Assembly (NCBI GenBank): GCA_964627855.1
Contig: CAZVLE010000043.1
Coordinates: 1-6,045 of the forward strand
Direction of reading: 5' to 3'
DNA length: 6,045 nucleotides
DNA from: CAZVLE01 sp964627855
Lineage (GTDB): Bacteria > Bacillota > Dethiobacteria > DTU022
Shown: positions 1 to 4,900 of the stretch, one piece after another
Numbering within the stretch: position 1 is the first letter of the stretch
Layout: each line of letters starts with the position of its first letter
Notes under the pieces: generated by a model
What the model saw: only the letters and a program-made list of their open reading frames with translations
Told to the model about the DNA's origin: nothing
Databases searched by the model: none
Position numbers and translations under genes: made by a program

Positions 1-191
1 TATCCGGCTCTCTCACCTCTGGGTTCCGACCTCCAGAATGGGGAGGGTCGGGGTGGGGGTGAAAAGGTTTTATCCGGCTCTCTCACCTCTGGGTTCCGAC
101 CTCCAGAATGGGGAGGGTCGGGGTGGGGGTGAAAGGTTTTATCCGGCTCTTCCACCGCCGGCCCCCGGCCTCCAGAATAGGTTAGGGTAGA
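1..191. repeat. Tandem ~70-bp G-rich intergenic repeat, three copies
   Basis: Copy 1 (1-70) and copy 2 (71-139) are identical apart from one A in an A run; copy 3 (140 to about 191) keeps TATCCGGCTCT and CTCCAGAAT but has diverged elsewhere. Each of the first two copies can fold: CCGACC (26-31) pairs with GGTCGG (46-51), and outside that TCACC (13-17) pairs with GGTGA (58-62). Copy 3 has a different small hairpin, GCCGG/CCGGC at 157-169. No open frame or RNA gene is visible. The array may continue to the left of the window. A related fragment lies between rplJ and rplL (3575-3620), so this looks like a dispersed intergenic repeat family, not a one-off duplication. The mechanism of spread is unknown. 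Confidence 0.85.
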
Positions 192-207
192 AAAATTAGG
201 CTACTGA

Positions 208-237
208 TTGACAGTTTGGAACTAATTGTGATAGATT
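208..237 (+). promoter_or_regulatory. Candidate sigma-A promoter for rpmG-secE-nusG
   Basis: A perfect -35 box TTGACA (208-213) is followed after 18 bp by TAGATT (232-237), which carries an upstream TG (229-230) of the extended -10 type. Transcription would start near 244, about 30 bp before the rpmG start codon. The -10 box matches the consensus at only four of six positions, so the call rests mainly on the perfect -35 box, the TG and the position directly upstream of the gene string. Confidence 0.5.
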
Positions 238-274
238 TTAATTTGCGAGTTTAAGAGGCAGGTGGTAGATCTAA

Positions 275-424
275 ATGCGTGTAACTGTGCACATGGCCTG
301 TGCTGAATGCCAGGAGCGTAACTATACGACCAGAAAGAACAAGAAGAATAACCCGGACCGTCTCGAGATGAAAAAATACTGCAGCCGCTGCAAGGCTCAA
401 ACGACACATAAAGAGACGAAATAG
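275..424 (+). CDS. rpmG: 50S ribosomal protein L33
   Basis: This 49-residue protein is a small zinc-ribbon component of the large ribosomal subunit. It starts MRVTVHMACAEC and ends KAQTTHKETK. Both metal-binding pairs are present, C9-A-E-C12 and C36-S-R-C39, so this is the zinc-containing form of L33, not the cysteine-free paralogue. The central NYTTRKNKKNNPDRLEMKKY segment is typical of the family, and the length is normal (about 49-55 residues). The start is preceded by AGGTGG at 260-265. In many Firmicutes rpmG lies just upstream of secE and nusG, as here, with a 53-bp gap to secE. No tRNA-Trp gene is visible in that gap, although some relatives carry one there. Confidence 0.95.
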   Translation: MRVTVHMACAECQERNYTTRKNKKNNPDRLEMKKYCSRCKAQTTHKETK

Positions 425-477
425 CAATAATTGTTCAGGGCTAAAACAAAGATTTACAGGGAAGAGGGCAGGTTTAT

Positions 478-669
478 ATGCGTATTTTCAAGCGAATTGC
501 CAAGTTTTTGGGGGAAGTCAGGGGTGAACTGAAAAAGGTTAGCTGGCCGACCAAACGCGAATACAGTGTCTTTACCGGTATCGTTTTATCGGCAGTAGTG
601 GTAATCGGAGTTTTTTTCTGGATCATCGACAGTGGCTTCCTGGCTGTTCTTCAACTTGTCATTCGCTAA
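478..669 (+). CDS. secE: Preprotein translocase subunit SecE
   Basis: SecE is the essential small membrane subunit that clamps SecY in the SecYEG protein-conducting channel. The 63-residue product is the short, single-span form usual in Gram-positive bacteria. Residues 1-18 form a basic amphipathic segment, followed by the family signature ELKKVSWPTKRE (about 17-28), which lies on the cytoplasmic membrane surface. Residues about 32-60 form one hydrophobic transmembrane helix. The start ATG follows an A/G-rich stretch (GAAGAGGG, 461-468). The gene lies 24 bp upstream of the earliest nusG start, the standard secE-nusG pairing, so the two are almost certainly cotranscribed. Confidence 0.96.
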   Translation: MRIFKRIAKFLGEVRGELKKVSWPTKREYSVFTGIVLSAVVVIGVFFWIIDSGFLAVLQLVIR

Positions 670-693
670 ATAAAGCTAACTATTAGCAGGTCC

Positions 694-1455
694 GTGAAGG
701 AGAGTGACCGGGAGTGCTTATGCATTCCCCTTGTTATGAATACTGAAATTGAAACCGGCGCCGAAAAAGGTATGGAAGAAAACTCCGGTGGGAACGTTAA
801 CGGTGATGTCAACTCGGAAGATAAAAAAGAGGAAACTCTGACCGGGGCAGATGATAGCGTTGAAAGAAACGATACCTCTGATACCGAAGAAGCCGGAAAC
901 GAAGAAACCGAATTAGAGGAAGAGATCACTGTAAATAAACAGTGGTACGTGGTTCACACCTATGCCGGTTATGAAAAAAGAGTTATGACCAATCTCGAGC
1001 GGCGGGTCGACTCCATGGACATGAAAGATAAGATTTTCAGGATCATGGTCCCCACCGAAAAGGAAATTACCAGTCGCAGCGGTCACAAAAGAACCGTCGA
1101 AAAAAAGGTTTTTCCCGGTTATGTTTTAGTAGAAATGGTCATGGATGATGATTCCTGGTATGTTGTACGCAACACACCTGGTGTAACCGGTTTTGTCGGT
1201 CCCGGCTCCAAGCCGGTGCCGCTGAGCGAAAAAGAGATTAATCATATCCTGCGCCAGGTCGGCGTAGTTGAGGGTAAACCGCGTATTGATTTCGACCTGC
1301 ATCAGGTTGTCCGGGTTGTCAGCGGGCCCTTCAAGAATTTTGAAGGCAAGGTTGAAGAGATTCACCGCGAGAAGGGCACGGTCAAGGTTTCGGTTTCCAT
1401 GTTTGGTCGGGAAACTCCTGTGGAGCTAGAATTTCACCAGGTCATAAAATTTTAA
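694..1455 (+). CDS. nusG: Transcription termination/antitermination protein NusG, with acidic N-terminal extension
   Basis: NusG binds the RNA polymerase clamp, affects pausing and termination, and can couple polymerase to ribosomes or Rho. The NGN domain runs from about residue 81 (NKQWYVVHTYAGYEKRV) to 190 and includes VFPGYVLVEM (139-148) and NTPGVTGFVG (160-169). A KOW domain occupies about 200-253 (VVRVVSGPFKNFEGKV). Typical NusG is about 175-180 residues; this one has about 80 extra N-terminal residues, of which 16-80 are low-complexity and rich in Glu, Asp, Asn, Ser and Thr. The start is uncertain. GTG 694 has only a weak AGG nearby; in-frame ATG 736 and ATG 772 lack clear ribosome binding sites. 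Even from ATG 772 some 50 acidic residues remain before the NGN domain, so the extension does not depend on the start chosen. Confidence 0.95.
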   Translation: MKESDRECLCIPLVMNTEIETGAEKGMEENSGGNVNGDVNSEDKKEETLTGADDSVERNDTSDTEEAGNEETELEEEITVNKQWYVVHTYAGYEKRVMTNLERRVDSMDMKDKIFRIMVPTEKEITSRSGHKRTVEKKVFPGYVLVEMVMDDDSWYVVRNTPGVTGFVGPGSKPVPLSEKEINHILRQVGVVEGKPRIDFDLHQVVRVVSGPFKNFEGKVEEIHREKGTVKVSVSMFGRETPVELEFHQVIKF

Positions 1456-1506
1456 ACAACGCTGTGCAACCCACCAGGGGATGGTTACAGTCGGGAGGTT
1501 TATGCA

Positions 1507-1938
1507 ATGGCAAAGAAGAAAAAAATAATCGGTTTGACCAAGTTACAGATACCGGCAGGTAAGGCTACACCTGCTCCTCCGGTCGGTCCCGCCCTCGGCC
1601 AGCACGGGGTTAACATTATGGCCTTCTGCAAGGAGTTCAACGAGCGCACCGCCTCGGATGCCGGCTTGATTATTCCGGTCGAGCTGACCGTTTATGAAGA
1701 TCGCTCCTTTAGCTTTATCACCAAGACTCCACCGGCAGCGGTCCTGCTTAAAAAAGCGCTCGGTCTGGAAAAGGCCTCGGGCGAGCCTAACCGCGAAAAG
1801 GTTGGTACAATTTCACGTGACAAGGTCAAGGAAATTGCTAAGCAGAAAATGGAAGATTTAAATGCCTACGACGTCGATGCCGCAGCGAAGATCATTGAAG
1901 GAACCGCCCGCAGCATGGGCATAGTAGTTGAAAAATAA
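1507..1938 (+). CDS. rplK: 50S ribosomal protein L11
   Basis: L11 binds the GTPase-associated centre of 23S rRNA at the base of the L7/L12 stalk and takes part in factor binding and the stringent response. The 143-residue length is normal (about 141). The N-terminal domain has the proline-rich signature PAGKATPAPPVGPALGQHG (16-34) followed by VNIMAFCKEFN. The C-terminal rRNA-binding domain carries FITKTPPAAVLLKKALG and ends with DAAAKIIEGTARSMGIVVE. GGGAGG at 1493-1498 is well placed for ATG 1507; an out-of-frame ATG lies at 1502. The gene sits 51 bp after nusG and is followed closely by rplA, the conserved L11-L1 pair. Confidence 0.97.
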   Translation: MAKKKKIIGLTKLQIPAGKATPAPPVGPALGQHGVNIMAFCKEFNERTASDAGLIIPVELTVYEDRSFSFITKTPPAAVLLKKALGLEKASGEPNREKVGTISRDKVKEIAKQKMEDLNAYDVDAAAKIIEGTARSMGIVVEK

Positions 1939-1952
1939 GCATTACATTATAA

Positions 1953-1982
1953 GTGGGAGAGCGCCCGGCGCTCGCAGACCAC
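1953..1982 (+). promoter_or_regulatory. Candidate L1-binding autoregulatory mRNA hairpin in front of rplA
   Basis: The rplK-rplA gap folds into two stacked helices separated by an asymmetric internal loop. The outer helix is GTGG (1953-1956) with CCAC (1979-1982). The inner helix is GAGCGC (1959-1964) with GCGCTC (1968-1973), closed by a three-base loop. The internal loop is GA on the 5' side and GCAGA on the 3' side. The L1 target on 23S rRNA (helix 76-77 region) also has a GGUGGGAG strand opposite a strand ending in CCACC. Here GTGGGAG is at 1953-1959 and the 3' arm directly touches the AGGAGG of rplA (1983-1988), so bound L1 could block initiation. L1 autoregulation is established in other bacteria and archaea; this particular site is my inference. 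Confidence 0.55.
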
Positions 1983-1998
1983 AGGAGGTTAAATGAAA

Positions 1999-2697
1999 AT
2001 GGCTAAAAAAGGAAAGAAATACGAAGAAGCCCGCAAGCAGATTAACCGCGAAACCAAATACCCGCCTGAAGATGCTCTCCGTATGGTTAAAGAAATGAGC
2101 AATCGTTCCTTTGATGAAACTGTTGAGCTGGCAGTGCGTCTTGGAGTAAACCCGAAGCATGCCGATCAGCAAATTCGTGGTTCCGTGGTTTTACCGCATG
2201 GTACTGGTAAAACAGTGCGGGTGATCGTTTTCGCCAAGGGCGAAAAAATTAAAGAGGCCGAAGCTGCCGGTGCAGATGAGGTCGGAGCTGATGAACTGGT
2301 AGCGAAGGTGCAGGAAGGCTGGCTCGATTTTGACGTAGCTGTGGCCACTCCTGACATGATGGGGTCAGTTGGTAAGCTCGGTAAGGTGCTCGGGCCGCGT
2401 GGCCTGATGCCGAACCCGAAAAGCGGCACCGTAACCTTTGAAATCGAAAAGGCCATCAACGATATCAAAGCCGGTAAGGTCGAGTATCGTACCGACAAGG
2501 CGGCCAATGTTCATGTACCCATCGGTAAGGTTTCTTTCAACCATGATCAGCTGGTTGAAAATTTTAGTGCCGTGATGGAAGCCCTTATCAAGGCCCGCCC
2601 CAGTGCGGCCAAGGGCCAGTACATCAGGAGCATTACCGTAAGCTCAACCATGGGCCCCGGTATCAGAACTACCGCTGGAAGCGAGGCCAAGCTTTAG
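1999..2697 (+). CDS. rplA: 50S ribosomal protein L1
   Basis: L1 forms the mobile L1 stalk that helps deacylated tRNA leave the E site, and it often represses translation of its own operon. The 232-residue length is normal. The start begins MAKKGKKYEEA, and the L1 signature GKLGKVLGPRGLMPNPKSG is at about 130-148. The C-terminal part has the conserved KAGKVEYRTDKAANVHVPIG and ends SSTMGPGIRTT. Two in-frame ATGs compete: 1993 (adding Met-Lys) and 1999. I prefer 1999 because AGGAGG (1983-1988) then has a 10-base spacing, against 4 for 1993, and because the family typically starts M-A/P-K-x-G-K-K-Y. The product is the same apart from two residues. See the possible L1 target hairpin directly upstream. 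Confidence 0.97.
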   Translation: MAKKGKKYEEARKQINRETKYPPEDALRMVKEMSNRSFDETVELAVRLGVNPKHADQQIRGSVVLPHGTGKTVRVIVFAKGEKIKEAEAAGADEVGADELVAKVQEGWLDFDVAVATPDMMGSVGKLGKVLGPRGLMPNPKSGTVTFEIEKAINDIKAGKVEYRTDKAANVHVPIGKVSFNHDQLVENFSAVMEALIKARPSAAKGQYIRSITVSSTMGPGIRTTAGSEAKL

Positions 2698-2797
2698 ATA
2701 GAAAGGGTCATTTTTGACACATTTTTTAAACGGTAAATTGTTTCCCTCTGGTGCTCAAAGTGTAACTGAACACCGGATAACTGAATACTCTAACTTT

Positions 2798-2942
2798 CCG
2801 TAGACGCCAGGCACACCATGTTTAATGGCCTTAAGCGGCCGCCTGTCCAGGAAAAGTCAGTCTGCTGTCAGGCAAGATCAGCCTATGTGTGGTTCGATCA
2901 TGATAGCAACGGGGCTTTCTCTTTGCGGAAAGGCCCGTTTTT
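2798..2942 (+). ncRNA. L10 leader (cis-regulatory RNA of rplJ-rplL)
   Basis: The 273-bp rplA-rplJ gap carries a structured leader. CCGTAGAC (2798-2805) followed by CCAGGCAC matches the conserved CCGUAGACxxxAGG start of L10 leaders as I know them from Firmicutes. It is followed by G/C-rich segments able to pair (for example GCCTG near 2840 with CAGGC near 2870) and ends in an intrinsic terminator at 2908-2942. In known cases the L10(L12)4 complex binds a kink-turn in this leader and promotes premature termination, which matches stalk protein supply to demand. The kink-turn itself was not modelled here. I see no open frame that belongs in this gap. Confidence 0.75.
2908..2942 (+). terminator. 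Intrinsic attenuator terminator ahead of rplJ
   Basis: The arm AACGGGGCTTTC (2908-2919) pairs with GAAAGGCCCGTT (2928-2939) at 11 of 12 positions, with one internal G-G mismatch, around an 8-base loop. A run of five T (2938-2942) follows directly. It lies 18 bp before the rplJ ribosome binding site and is the expected 3' end of the L10 leader, so it most likely acts as a regulated attenuator and not as the end of the rplK-rplA transcript alone. Confidence 0.8.
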
Positions 2943-2973
2943 AATTTGCACTCTTCGGAAGGAGGTGAAATGC

Positions 2974-3498
2974 TTGATAACCAAAGCAATGAAGGAAAAA
3001 ATGCTCGCTGAAATTACCGAAGATTTGCAGGAAGCCGAACTGGTTGTTGTTACCGATTATAGAGGTTTGAACGTTAAAACTATTAGCGACTTACGTGGTA
3101 AGTTGCGGGCGGAACAGTGCCGCTACCGCATTACCAAGAATACTATGAATCGCCTGGCCTGTCGTCAGGCCGGTTTTACAGAGTTGGAAAGCCTTTTCGA
3201 GGGTCCCACGGCTATTGCCTATTCCAGCGCCGACCCGGTTGTTGTGGCGAAAATATTGACCGACTTCGCTAAAGATTACGAAGCCCTCGTCGTCAAAGGC
3301 GGCATGCTTTCCGGGCAACTGGTAGATGCTGTAGCAATCAAGGACCTGGGCGAAATTCCGCCGCGTGAAGTGCTCTTGGCCAGGGTTGTTGGAGGATTCC
3401 AGTCGCCTATTTCCGGGCTGGTCAACGCTCTGCAGGGCAACCTGCGCAACCTGGTTTATGCATTAGATGCAGTTCGCCAGCAAAAAGAAAGCGCCTGA
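2974..3498 (+). CDS. rplJ: 50S ribosomal protein L10
   Basis: L10 is the stalk base protein: it binds 23S rRNA next to L11 and holds dimers of L7/L12 on its C-terminal helix. I place the start at TTG 2974 because AGGAGGTG (2960-2967) is 6 bases upstream, giving 174 residues, a normal length. The open frame extends up to ATG 2818, but that part is the L10 leader RNA and is unlike L10. ATG 2989 is in frame but too far from the ribosome binding site. Recognisable features are ELVVVTDYRGLNVKTISDLR (about 24-43), KNTMNRLA, and VVVAKILTDFAKDY; the C-terminal segment VNALQGNLRNLVYALDAVRQQ is the expected L7/L12-binding helix. Confidence 0.95.
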   Translation: MITKAMKEKMLAEITEDLQEAELVVVTDYRGLNVKTISDLRGKLRAEQCRYRITKNTMNRLACRQAGFTELESLFEGPTAIAYSSADPVVVAKILTDFAKDYEALVVKGGMLSGQLVDAVAIKDLGEIPPREVLLARVVGGFQSPISGLVNALQGNLRNLVYALDAVRQQKESA

Positions 3499-3574
3499 TT
3501 ATCAGGATCGAGGCAGGATAGCGATAAGTGATAAAGGAATAAAAACAGGTTTCTGAGATAAGTTTTAAGCTTTT

Positions 3575-3620
3575 TCTCACCTCTCATCTCTCACTTGGAA
3601 GGGTCGGGGTAGGGATAGAA
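3575..3620. repeat. Fragment related to the repeat at 1-191, in the rplJ-rplL gap
   Basis: The rplJ-rplL gap is 182 bp, longer than the few dozen bases I would expect. In its middle, TCTCACCTCT (3575-3584) matches 11-20 exactly and GGGTCGGGGT (3601-3610) matches 45-54 exactly, with a shortened and changed spacer. The tail AGGGATAGAA recalls the decayed third copy upstream of rpmG. This is best read as a degenerate member of the same intergenic repeat family. The rest of the gap shows no gene and no convincing terminator. Confidence 0.6.
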
Positions 3621-3680
3621 TAACTCTTAGCTTAACTCATCACCGATCTCTAAATAACTTTTAAAGGAGCAAAATAAGAA

Positions 3681-4067
3681 ATGGCAAAAGGCGATAACAA
3701 AGTAAGCGAAATTATGGAACTGGTCAAAGGAATGACCGTTTTGGAACTATCCGAACTGGTCAAAGCCCTTGAAGAAGAATTTGGTGTAACGGCTGCCGCC
3801 CCGATGGCAATGGCAGCAGCTCCGGCTGCAGCAGCCGCAGCAGAAGAAGAAGAAAAAGACGAGTTTGATGTAGTCCTTACTTCGTCCGGCGAGAAAAAGA
3901 TCCAGGTGATCAAGGTTGTTCGCGAAATCACCGGCCTGGGCCTAAAGGAAGCCAAAGCCCTCGTTGACGAAGCTCCCGGCAATGTCCAGGAGAAGGTCAA
4001 CAAGGAAGAAGCCGAAGCCACCAAGGCCAAGATCGAAGAAGCCGGCGGCTCCGTCGAACTAAAATAA
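3681..4067 (+). CDS. rplL: 50S ribosomal protein L7/L12
   Basis: L7/L12 is the multi-copy stalk protein that recruits and activates the GTPase factors EF-Tu, EF-G, IF2 and RF3. The 128-residue product has the usual three parts. An N-terminal dimerisation helix hairpin (VSEIMELVKGMTVLELSELVKALEEEFGV, about 8-36) binds L10. An Ala/Pro/Met-rich flexible hinge spans about 37-54. The C-terminal factor-binding domain (56-128) contains KKIQVIKVVREITGLGLKEAK and ends GGSVELK. AAGGAG (3664-3669) lies 11 bases before the ATG. Only 5 bp separate its stop codon from the first mobile-element end at 4073, and no terminator lies between, so transcripts can read into the accessory block. Confidence 0.97.
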   Translation: MAKGDNKVSEIMELVKGMTVLELSELVKALEEEFGVTAAAPMAMAAAPAAAAAAEEEEKDEFDVVLTSSGEKKIQVIKVVREITGLGLKEAKALVDEAPGNVQEKVNKEEAEATKAKIEEAGGSVELK

Positions 4068-4072
4068 AACAC

Positions 4073-4212
4073 GGGGACGGTTCTCTGTTTGACATCCCTC
4101 CATTGGTAGTATATATTGCCAGTGGGGGGATGATTTATTTATGCCAAGAACAGCGAGAAGAAAAAGTAAAACTGATATCTATTATTTCATTATAAAAAAA
4201 GTTAACCGGTAG
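4073..4212 (+). mobile_element. Truncated, decayed left end of a RAYT-type transposase element (copy A)
   Basis: Bases 4073-4167 are identical to 4833-4927, the left end of the complete element downstream, including terminal sequence, promoter, hairpin and the first nine codons (MPRTARRKS from ATG 4141). From 4168 to 4212 identity drops sharply to 29 of 45 positions without a gap, and the frame then hits TAG (4210-4212) where copy B has CAG (Gln23). The encoded peptide is about 23 residues and cannot be functional. After 4212 no similarity to the transposase is visible, and the rest of this copy, including its right end, is missing. The end, promoter and hairpin are intact and could still be recognised by the transposase of copy B. 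Confidence 0.85.
4089..4117 (+). promoter_or_regulatory. Promoter in the copy A left end, pointing toward the toxin-antitoxin genes
   Basis: TTGACA (4089-4094), a 17-bp spacer and TATATT (4112-4117) make a near-consensus sigma-A promoter, identical to the one in copy B at 4849-4877. It lies within the arms and loop of a hairpin (4093-4106 with 4119-4132). Its own transposase gene is dead, so the transcript would run on into the antitoxin gene 170 bp further on. Confidence 0.6.
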
Positions 4213-4234
4213 AATAAATAATTTTCTAAAAGTG

Positions 4235-4263
4235 TTGATATGTCCTTATTACAGATTTAAAAT
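4235..4263 (+). promoter_or_regulatory. Candidate promoter of the toxin-antitoxin operon
   Basis: TTGATA (4235-4240), a 17-bp spacer and TAAAAT (4258-4263) each match the sigma-A consensus at five of six positions. Transcription would start near 4270, about 36 bp before the antitoxin start. Such operons are usually repressed by their own antitoxin at an operator near the promoter; I could not see a clear palindrome here. The 4213-4305 stretch is otherwise A/T-rich and empty. Confidence 0.6.
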
Positions 4264-4305
4264 AAAGTTAAGTAAAGCTGTGGATGTCATTTAGGAGGTG
4301 CCAAA

Positions 4306-4530
4306 TTGAGCGTTGAACAGATTAAAGCGGAGGCTCTCCAGCTGAGTCAGGAAGCTCGTGCTTATTTGGTTCGGGAATTACTGGCTAGCCTGGAGGAGAT
4401 GAACGAAGATGAAATTGAAAAGCTTTGGTTGGATGAAGCTATTCGTCGTGATGAAGAACTTGATAAGGAGAAGGCACAAGCATATCCAGTAGATAAAGTT
4501 CTCTCCCGCGCCCGTGCTCATAGAAAATGA
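4306..4530 (+). CDS. Type II antitoxin, addiction-module (unstable antitoxin) family
   Basis: The 74-residue product resembles the short helical antitoxins often annotated as addiction module component or Unstab_antitox. It has an N-terminal helix with LSQEARAYLVRELLASLEEM (about 13-32), then IEKLWLDEAIRRDEELDKE and the family-typical PVDKVLSRAR near the C terminus. It should bind and neutralise the downstream toxin and be degraded faster than it. The start is TTG 4306, supported by AGGAGGTG at 4293-4300 with good spacing. The last four bases ATGA (4527-4530) contain the start of the toxin gene, so the two are translationally coupled. Whether it also binds DNA is not visible from the sequence. 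Confidence 0.85.
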   Translation: MSVEQIKAEALQLSQEARAYLVRELLASLEEMNEDEIEKLWLDEAIRRDEELDKEKAQAYPVDKVLSRARAHRK

Positions 4531-4823
4531 GCCGATTGTTACTGATTCATGAAGCTGCAGAAGCCGAAATAAACGAAGCAGCAGACTTCTATGATCTTAG
4601 AAGCTCACAAATAGGTAGTTTGTTTATTGACGATATCCAAAGAACAATCGAGAGCATCTCTAAATTCCCGAATGCCGCAACACTTATCGGAGGGCGTGTT
4701 AGGAAAAAAGCCATGATTAAATTTCCATACTCAATATTGTATTCGGTTTATCCTGATGAAATCAGAATACTGGCTGTAGCACATCAAAAAAGGCGCCCAT
4801 TTTACTGGCGTAGCCGGCGTTGA
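4527..4823 (+). CDS. Type II toxin, RelE/ParE family
   Basis: The 98-residue product has the RelE/ParE fold pattern. An N-terminal strand (SRLLLIHEAAEAEINEAADFY) leads into a long helical hairpin with IGSLFIDDIQRTIESISKFPN. The C-terminal sheet contains RVRKKAMIKFPYSILYSVY and IRILAVAHQKRRPFYW. The last strand with AHQKRRPFYW is the usual conserved end. Members act as mRNA endonucleases bound to the ribosome (RelE) or as gyrase poisons (ParE). The paired antitoxin type and the HQKRRPFYW end favour a ParE-like label, but the target cannot be decided from sequence alone. The start ATG overlaps the antitoxin stop by four bases. The stop at 4823 lies 9 bp before copy B of the transposase element. 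Confidence 0.85.
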   Translation: MSRLLLIHEAAEAEINEAADFYDLRSSQIGSLFIDDIQRTIESISKFPNAATLIGGRVRKKAMIKFPYSILYSVYPDEIRILAVAHQKRRPFYWRSRR

Positions 4824-4832
4824 CAAAACATA

Positions 4833-4849
4833 GGGGACGGTTCTCTGTT
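4833..4849. repeat. Left 17-bp terminal inverted repeat of copy B
   Basis: This 17-base end matches 5662-5678 in inverse orientation without mismatch and matches 4073-4089 as a direct repeat. Its last base (4849) is the first base of the -35 box TTGACA. Confidence 0.85.
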
Positions 4850-4892
4850 TGACATCCCTCCATTGGTAGTATATATTGCCAGTGGGGGGATG
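4849..4892 (+). promoter_or_regulatory. Transposase promoter embedded in a hairpin
   Basis: TTGACA (4849-4854), a 17-bp spacer and TATATT (4872-4877) form a strong promoter. The same bases form a 14-bp hairpin: 4853-4866 pairs with 4879-4892, with two G-U pairs and a 12-base loop that contains the -10 box. A transcript from this promoter would start near 4884, within the 3' arm, so it would lack the hairpin and expose the G-rich GGGGGGATG (4884-4892), the only plausible ribosome binding site of the ATG at 4901. A transcript entering from upstream would carry the whole hairpin and hide that site. The DNA hairpin may also be a transposase recognition structure. Confidence 0.7.
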
Positions 4893-4900
4893 ATTTATTT

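Noticed and set aside
1..191. CRISPR array
   Set aside because: The repeat unit fills the whole 70-bp period; there are no short repeats alternating with unique spacers.
666..929. Minus-strand open frame opposite the nusG start, serine-rich
   Set aside because: It is the complement of the low-complexity acidic region of nusG, where Glu/Asp codons read as Ser/Phe on the other strand. No ribosome site or family resemblance.
2714..2739. TTGACA (2714-2719) as an rplJ promoter
   Set aside because: The only good -10-like hexamer, TAAATT (2734-2739), is 14 bp away, too close, and the sequence at 17 bp is ATTGTT. A promoter here is possible but not supported.
2818..2973. In-frame N-terminal extension of rplJ from ATG 2818 (52 extra residues)
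   Set aside because: The stretch is the L10 leader RNA with its attenuator, has no ribosome binding site at 2818, and its translation is unlike L10. TTG 2974 has AGGAGGTG at the right distance.
2970..3011. Short frame from ATG 2970 (MLDNQSNEGKNAR) near the rplJ ribosome site
   Set aside because: It is out of frame with rplJ, only 2 bases from AGGAGGTG, and just 13 codons long. It is a chance ATG overlapping the real TTG start.
3650..4072. Minus-strand 140-codon open frame opposite rplL
   Set aside because: It is a shadow of the strongly biased rplL codons, rich in Ser and Ala, with no recognisable protein features.
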